Shown in pieces: positions 63,371-64,000 of a stretch of DNA of 64,000 bases (positions within the stretch are counted from its first letter, which is position 1; every line of letters starts with the position of its first letter). Source of the stretch: an uncultured Bacteroidales bacterium. GTDB taxonomy: Bacteria; Bacteroidota; Bacteroidia; Bacteroidales; UBA932. The notes below the pieces were generated by a model, which was given only the letters and a program-made list of their open reading frames with translations, had not been told where the DNA came from and searched no databases. Position numbers and translations under genes: made by a program. Where the stretch lies: the NCBI GenBank assembly GCA_900319405.1, contig ONOH01000005.1, positions 1-64,000 of the forward strand, given 5' to 3'.

Positions 63371-64000
63371 GGTTTTCCATCCTTCCTACTACAGGGACCA
63401 GGATTCCGTCCTCGATGAACGTGTGCTTGGCAAGGTCTTCTTCCAGCGTATAGATATAGAACAGGACCCGGTACACGTCCTGCTGCCCGCACTGCGGCGG
63501 GATGTATTTCATGATGATGTTTTTGAGGTCTTCCAGTTTTTCCTCCACGTTGGAGTGGTTTTCCTCGTATTCTCCGATGGTGAACTGCCGGTCCTTGCGC
63601 TCGCCCAGCACGGCCTCCACATAGGGAAACACCTTGCCTTCCTCGTAGGCGAAGTGCTTGGAGAGTTCCTCCTTGTAGTCGGTGAAAAACTTCCAGATGA
63701 CGGCCTTCTGGCGCTCCTGGCACGCTTCGATGGTCTTTTCCAGGGCGCCGGCCAGCTCCGGCACCACCACATCCGTATAATAGGCGTGCGAAAGGTGCAG
63801 GTATTTGACTATGTCCTGAAGACGGGCGTTGGCCAGGGTTTCGCGGGTGGGCCGATAGCCCTCGAAGGCATAGACGCGGCAAATCAGAAGGAACGTTTCC
63901 GGATCTATTCCCCTTTTTCCGCACTCATCCGCCACGGTGGCATCTCCGAAGCCGAATGCCAGGCCCATACGGGCGGCTACACCCAGGAGGGAAAAGTCCA
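63363..64000 (-). CDS. Hemerythrin HHE-domain protein (truncated by window edge)
   Basis: The reading frame continues past the right edge of the window (upstream codons read DFSLLGVAARMGLAFGFGD), so only the C-terminal ~210 residues are seen. Helical, with HLSHAYYTDVVVP, HFAYEE, ENHSNVEEKL and KHTFIEDGILVP histidine/acid ligands for a di-iron site. ScdA/RIC-type proteins of this family respond to oxygen or nitric oxide and repair iron-sulfur clusters. It shares an overlap with the following LuxR regulator, suggesting redox control of that regulator. Confidence 0.85.
   Translation of the reverse strand, partial: DFSLLGVAARMGLAFGFGDATVADECGKRGIDPETFLLICRVYAFEGYRPTRETLANARLQDIVKYLHLSHAYYTDVVVPELAGALEKTIEACQERQKAVIWKFFTDYKEELSKHFAYEEGKVFPYVEAVLGERKDRQFTIGEYEENHSNVEEKLEDLKNIIMKYIPPQCGQQDVYRVLFYIYTLEEDLAKHTFIEDGILVPVVGRMENHE

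Overview
The window looks like a chromosomal segment of a fairly GC-rich member of the Bacteroidota, most likely an uncultured Bacteroidales. The evidence is the recurrent Bacteroidetes promoter (-33 TTG/TTTG, about 19-20 bp, -7 TAnnTTTG), the near absence of Shine-Dalgarno signals, a type III glutamine synthetase, the Bacteroidetes-type N-succinyl/N-acetylornithine carbamoyltransferase, a fimbrillin-like lipoprotein with a membrane-bound AraC regulator, and an OstA-like LPS transport protein. The genus is not determinable from sequence alone.

Layout. 1-5.5 kb is an accessory zone: an IS transposase, an AT-rich HEPN-domain gene, a strong candidate structured RNA with its own promoter, a PH-domain gene, about 1.1 kb of GC-rich gene-free DNA packed with large hairpins, and a convergent overlapping pair of an unknown gene and a small helix-turn-helix gene. 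It ends at tRNA-Met and tRNA-Gln. 6-23 kb is mostly core: HAD phosphatase, upp, a GH95 fucosidase with a Tat-exported oxidoreductase, then an envelope-assembly run (PBP4, two SurA-type folding factors, OstA-like protein, galE), then a five-gene VTC/DUF4956 operon. 23-27 kb holds ispF, ykvA, a thioredoxin, a nitroreductase and radA. 27-32 kb is accessory again: a fimbrillin-like lipoprotein, a 52-aa peptide and an AraC regulator with a readable control region, then an ATPase/nuclease-like gene bracketed by matching hairpins. 32-39 kb carries mutL, rhomboid, an EEP phosphatase, tsaC, NhaC and rsmE. 39-48 kb carries a His-rich metal ATPase, comF between two copies of a repeat, fabG, nhaA, ahcY, an aminopeptidase P and DUF456.

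48.3-57.2 kb is one arginine/carbamoyl-phosphate operon (GNAT, argC, argD, argF', argB, carA, carB) with mostly overlapping genes. It is preceded by a classical promoter and a 14-codon open frame with five arginine codons, which I read as an arginine attenuation leader. From the right edge, a second operon runs leftward: hemerythrin, LuxR regulator, PRPP transferase, guaB, a GMP synthase lacking its glutaminase domain, type III glutamine synthetase, and an orphan copy of only the GMP synthase dimerisation domain. The two operons converge at carB. CarA keeps its cysteine nucleophile but lacks the usual catalytic histidine and glutamine-pocket residue. Two amidotransferases here therefore appear not to hydrolyse glutamine themselves, with a glutamine synthetase gene lying between the GMP-synthase pieces.

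Small repeats are unusually frequent: a double-hairpin repeat in three copies, tandem 52-bp units at two places, a dispersed repeat inside and in front of mutL, and a minisatellite inside rsmE.
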